Shown here piece by piece: positions 14,989 through 16,130 of a stretch of 16,130 nt of DNA. Source of the DNA: an uncultured Pseudomonadales bacterium (lineage in GTDB: Bacteria > Pseudomonadota > Gammaproteobacteria > Pseudomonadales > Porticoccaceae); NCBI GenBank assembly GCA_937998635.1, contig CALLDA010000012.1, positions 1 through 16,130 on the forward strand. The letters are read 5' to 3'. Both the position numbers and the translations under genes were made by a program. The notes under the pieces are model-generated. The model was not told the origin of the DNA and did not search any database. It saw nothing but the letters and a program-made list of their open reading frames with translations. The stretch's first letter is position 1, and each line of letters opens with the position of its first letter.

Positions 14989-15005
14989 TATCTATGATTT
15001 GGCAA
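14978..15005 (-). promoter_or_regulatory. Promoter of the toxin-antitoxin pair
   Basis: On the minus strand TTGCCA (15000-15005), a 16-nt spacer and TACAAT (14978-14983) form a strong sigma70 promoter. Transcription would start at or within about 2 nt of the toxin ATG at 14970. The -35 directly adjoins the attC R' box, so the cassette carries its own promoter. Confidence 0.7.
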
Positions 15006-15131
15006 GGGCTAACGTCTGAATTAACCGGCGGGCGTGCCGACGTTTCCGCGAAAACGCGCCACCGCACTTTCCCGCGTCCGGTTGAATAATGAGTTAGTGC
15101 CCATCCATTTATGGATGGGCACTAGTTAGGC
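15006..15131 (-). repeat. attC recombination site with insert in R''
   Basis: Read on the minus strand: GCCTAAC (R'', 15125-15131), an inserted palindrome, then TAAC-TCATTATTC-AACCGG, a variable centre, and CCGGTT-AATTCAGAC-GTTAGCC (R', 15007-15013). The 9-nt spacers and the TTAA.TCA..CGTTAG pattern match known attC sites such as that of aadA1. The centre folds further: CGGG with CCCG, GTGC with GCAC, CGTTT with AAACG. It gives the long imperfect hairpin that integron integrases recognise. Confidence 0.7.
15092..15129. repeat. Palindromic insert with 6-bp direct repeats
   Basis: Two AGTTAG copies (15092-15097 and 15124-15129) flank 26 bp. Arms 15095-15108 and 15111-15124 form a perfect 14-bp inverted repeat with only TT in the centre. 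Removing one AGTTAG and the 26 bp restores a canonical GTTAGGC (minus strand GCCTAAC) box. Confidence 0.75.
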
Positions 15132-15176
15132 GCAAAACATTGTCTTTCAAAATCATGGCCCGGGCAAAAATTTGTT

Positions 15177-15671
15177 TCATGACTTAAACCGAAGATCTGC
15201 GGAAATCTCCATGGAGTTTATGGAGGAGACAAAGCCTTGAGCAAACTGATGTTGGTCGCTTTCTAGCTCCCAAATCCTACCCGGAACTGGCAGAGAAACA
15301 AAAGCTTTCGCCCAGGAGCGTCTTAGCTGCCACATCTCGTCAGACAGGCTTCCTCGACTCCACAACCACCACTGGGCCTGATATTTTTGCAGGACGGATC
15401 TGCTCACGAACATGAACTGTGCGAACTCTGCAGGTGTAAGATCCTCCGGTTTTGTTTCTGGATCCAAACCTCGCATGCATAATTCTGACAATTGTGGGCT
15501 GTGAGAAAGACCCTCATTGAGTTCGGCAAGAGAAATATCGGCGTTCCACGCTGCTGCAGTTTGCATAGAGCGTGTATTTCGGCGAAGTTCTACGATTACA
15601 TAGATCAGGGAAATCAGCACTGCTAGCCCGCCAAGCGCCTCGCCGATACGAGCAAAATCTTCTAGTGTCAT
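15177..15671 (-). CDS. Membrane-anchored protein of unknown function (cassette gene)
   Basis: This 164-residue protein has one N-terminal membrane helix (about residues 9-27, IGEALGGLAVLISLIYVIV) followed by LRRNTRSMQ and a helical, Trp-rich soluble part (QWWLWSRGSLSDEMWQLRRSW). I recognise a widespread family of uncharacterised bacterial proteins that share this layout, but no function is known to me. The start at ATG 15671 is chosen because GGAG (15679-15682) lies 7 nt upstream; a TTG two codons earlier is too close to it. The Shine-Dalgarno falls 4 nt after an R' box (GTTAGGC, 15687-15693), the tight spacing typical of an integron cassette gene. An attC follows 45 nt after the stop. Confidence 0.75.
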   Translation of the reverse strand: MTLEDFARIGEALGGLAVLISLIYVIVELRRNTRSMQTAAAWNADISLAELNEGLSHSPQLSELCMRGLDPETKPEDLTPAEFAQFMFVSRSVLQKYQAQWWLWSRGSLSDEMWQLRRSWAKAFVSLPVPGRIWELESDQHQFAQGFVSSINSMEISADLRFKS

Positions 15672-15686
15672 AGTCAAACTCCGGTC

Positions 15687-15766
15687 GCCTAACAGATTCA
15701 GAAGCCCCCGTTTCCACTATCGCCGGTCTCGCGATATTGGCCGGAGAAATAGTGAGGGAGCTTCTT
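15687..15766 (-). repeat. Degenerate attC-like site upstream of the first cassette gene
   Basis: On the minus strand it ends in a canonical R' box, GTTAGGC (15693-15687). Pairing arms are AGAAGCCCCC (15700-15709) with GGGAGCTTCT (15756-15765), one mismatch; CACTAT (15715-15720) with ATAGTG (15749-15754); and CCGG with CCGG (15723-15726, 15741-15744). A clear R'' box is missing, so it may be worn. Confidence 0.5.
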
Positions 15767-16010
15767 TTAGTGATTTGTTTTAATGGCTTAGCCCTGTCTT
15801 CCTTATTCGAGCTTAGAGTGATCGCGAACCTCTGTCAGAGGTCGCTAGTATTATTTTGTCTCTTGATCATAAGGGCGAAACCTAAGTATTTCAATTAGTT
15901 AGCGGGGTTGAAAAGTGATCGCGAGACAGTGGCTGCTGATCTAGGGCCAAATTTCCTGTCGCGGGCTGGGCACGACTGGTCTGCTGATGAGTTATGAGAG
16001 TGCTAAGACC
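15767..16010. other. Non-coding stretch near right edge
   Basis: No gene is seen. It holds a small hairpin, GCGAACCTCT / AGAGGTCGC (15824-15845, one bulge), and a 10-bp direct repeat, GTGATCGCGA (15818-15827 and 15915-15924). Promoter signals for the first cassette gene may lie here, but none stands out. Confidence 0.4.
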
Positions 16011-16130
16011 TTATAACAAGCTTTTCCCAACTTTAACTATCCCAGGGTTAACTTGCGCGGAACTGCTATCGTCATCATCGATTTTTGCCGCAGTATCAAA
16101 CTCCTTCAGCCAGAGTGAGGTTGCGCCTGT
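16011..16130 (-). CDS. C-terminal end of an unidentified protein
   Basis: On the minus strand one frame is open from the window edge for 39 codons to a TAA at 16011-16013. It reads ...SLWLKEFDTAAKIDDDD, then SSSAQVNPGIVKVGKSLL. The mix of residues looks like a real acidic C-terminal tail rather than random frame, but 39 residues are too few to name the protein. No integrase motif is seen in it. Confidence 0.45.
   Translation of the reverse strand, partial: TGATSLWLKEFDTAAKIDDDDSSSAQVNPGIVKVGKSLL

Larger units (their letters stand above)
14318..15766 (-). mobile_element. Integron cassette remnant without visible integrase (CALIN-like)
   Basis: Three attC-like structures in the same orientation (15766-15687, 15131-15006 and a half-site at 14364-14318) bound two cassette-like units, each with one compact minus-strand gene or gene pair close behind the preceding R' box. 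The content is typical of sedentary integron arrays: a small protein of unknown function and a toxin-antitoxin pair with its own promoter. No integrase gene or attI was seen in the window. The array may continue beyond neither, one or both edges; the border at 14318 looks like an array end. Confidence 0.55.

Noticed and set aside
15095..15124. Palindrome as an intrinsic terminator of the cassette gene
   Set aside because: No T-run follows on either strand and the arms have only TT between them. The flanking AGTTAG repeats and the position inside attC fit an insertion better.
15672..15677. TTG start two codons upstream of the cassette membrane-protein gene
   Set aside because: The Shine-Dalgarno GGAG is almost touching this TTG but is 7 nt from the ATG at 15671.
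16011..16130. Integron integrase at the right edge
   Set aside because: The visible tail has no tyrosine recombinase motif (no HxLRH, no catalytic Tyr context), so it gives no support for intI.

Overview
The window looks like a chromosomal segment of a marine-type gammaproteobacterium. This is inferred from protein character only: an RhlB-type DEAD-box helicase with an Arg/Gly-rich N-terminus, a PilZ protein, a NorM-like MATE pump, a long DoxX protein and a membrane-anchored FMN/Fe-S glutamate-synthase-like protein. Base composition is moderate in the core genes. It falls visibly, towards A/T, in the toxin-antitoxin cassette near the right end.

Left part (1-6,800). The C-terminal part of a luciferase-like flavin/F420 oxidoreductase on the plus strand converges on three tandem minus-strand paralogues of an N-acyl-D-amino-acid-deacylase-like amidohydrolase of 568, 569 and 569 residues. 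Each paralogue has its own intrinsic terminator and a 13-base identical leader that includes the Shine-Dalgarno site. They therefore look like three separately expressed versions of one enzyme rather than an operon. The synonymous positions differ widely while the proteins stay closely alike, so this is an old, maintained triplication. The substrate cannot be read from the sequence.

Middle part (6,800-13,800). Minus-strand genes encode a lipoprotein, a small PilZ-domain protein and a MATE exporter. Divergent plus-strand genes encode an FMN-binding glutamate-synthase-family protein, a DoxX membrane protein and RhlB. These are ordinary core-type genes. Local oddities are a 14-bp repeat starting in the last codon of the glutamate-synthase-like gene and doubtful starts for the PilZ and MATE genes.

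Right part (13,900-16,130). After a small helix-turn-helix-like protein comes what reads as a short integron cassette remnant without a visible integrase (CALIN-like), oriented on the minus strand. It holds an attC-like site, a membrane-anchored protein of unknown function, a well-formed attC site whose R'' box carries a 26-bp palindromic insert flanked by 6-bp direct repeats, a toxin-first PIN/Phd toxin-antitoxin pair, and a half attC that overlaps the antitoxin stop codon. The toxin promoter predicts a leaderless mRNA, and its -10 box lies inside a 12-bp palindrome. The last 120 bases hold the C-terminal end of a further minus-strand gene.

No rRNA, tRNA, CRISPR array or complete insertion sequence was recognised.
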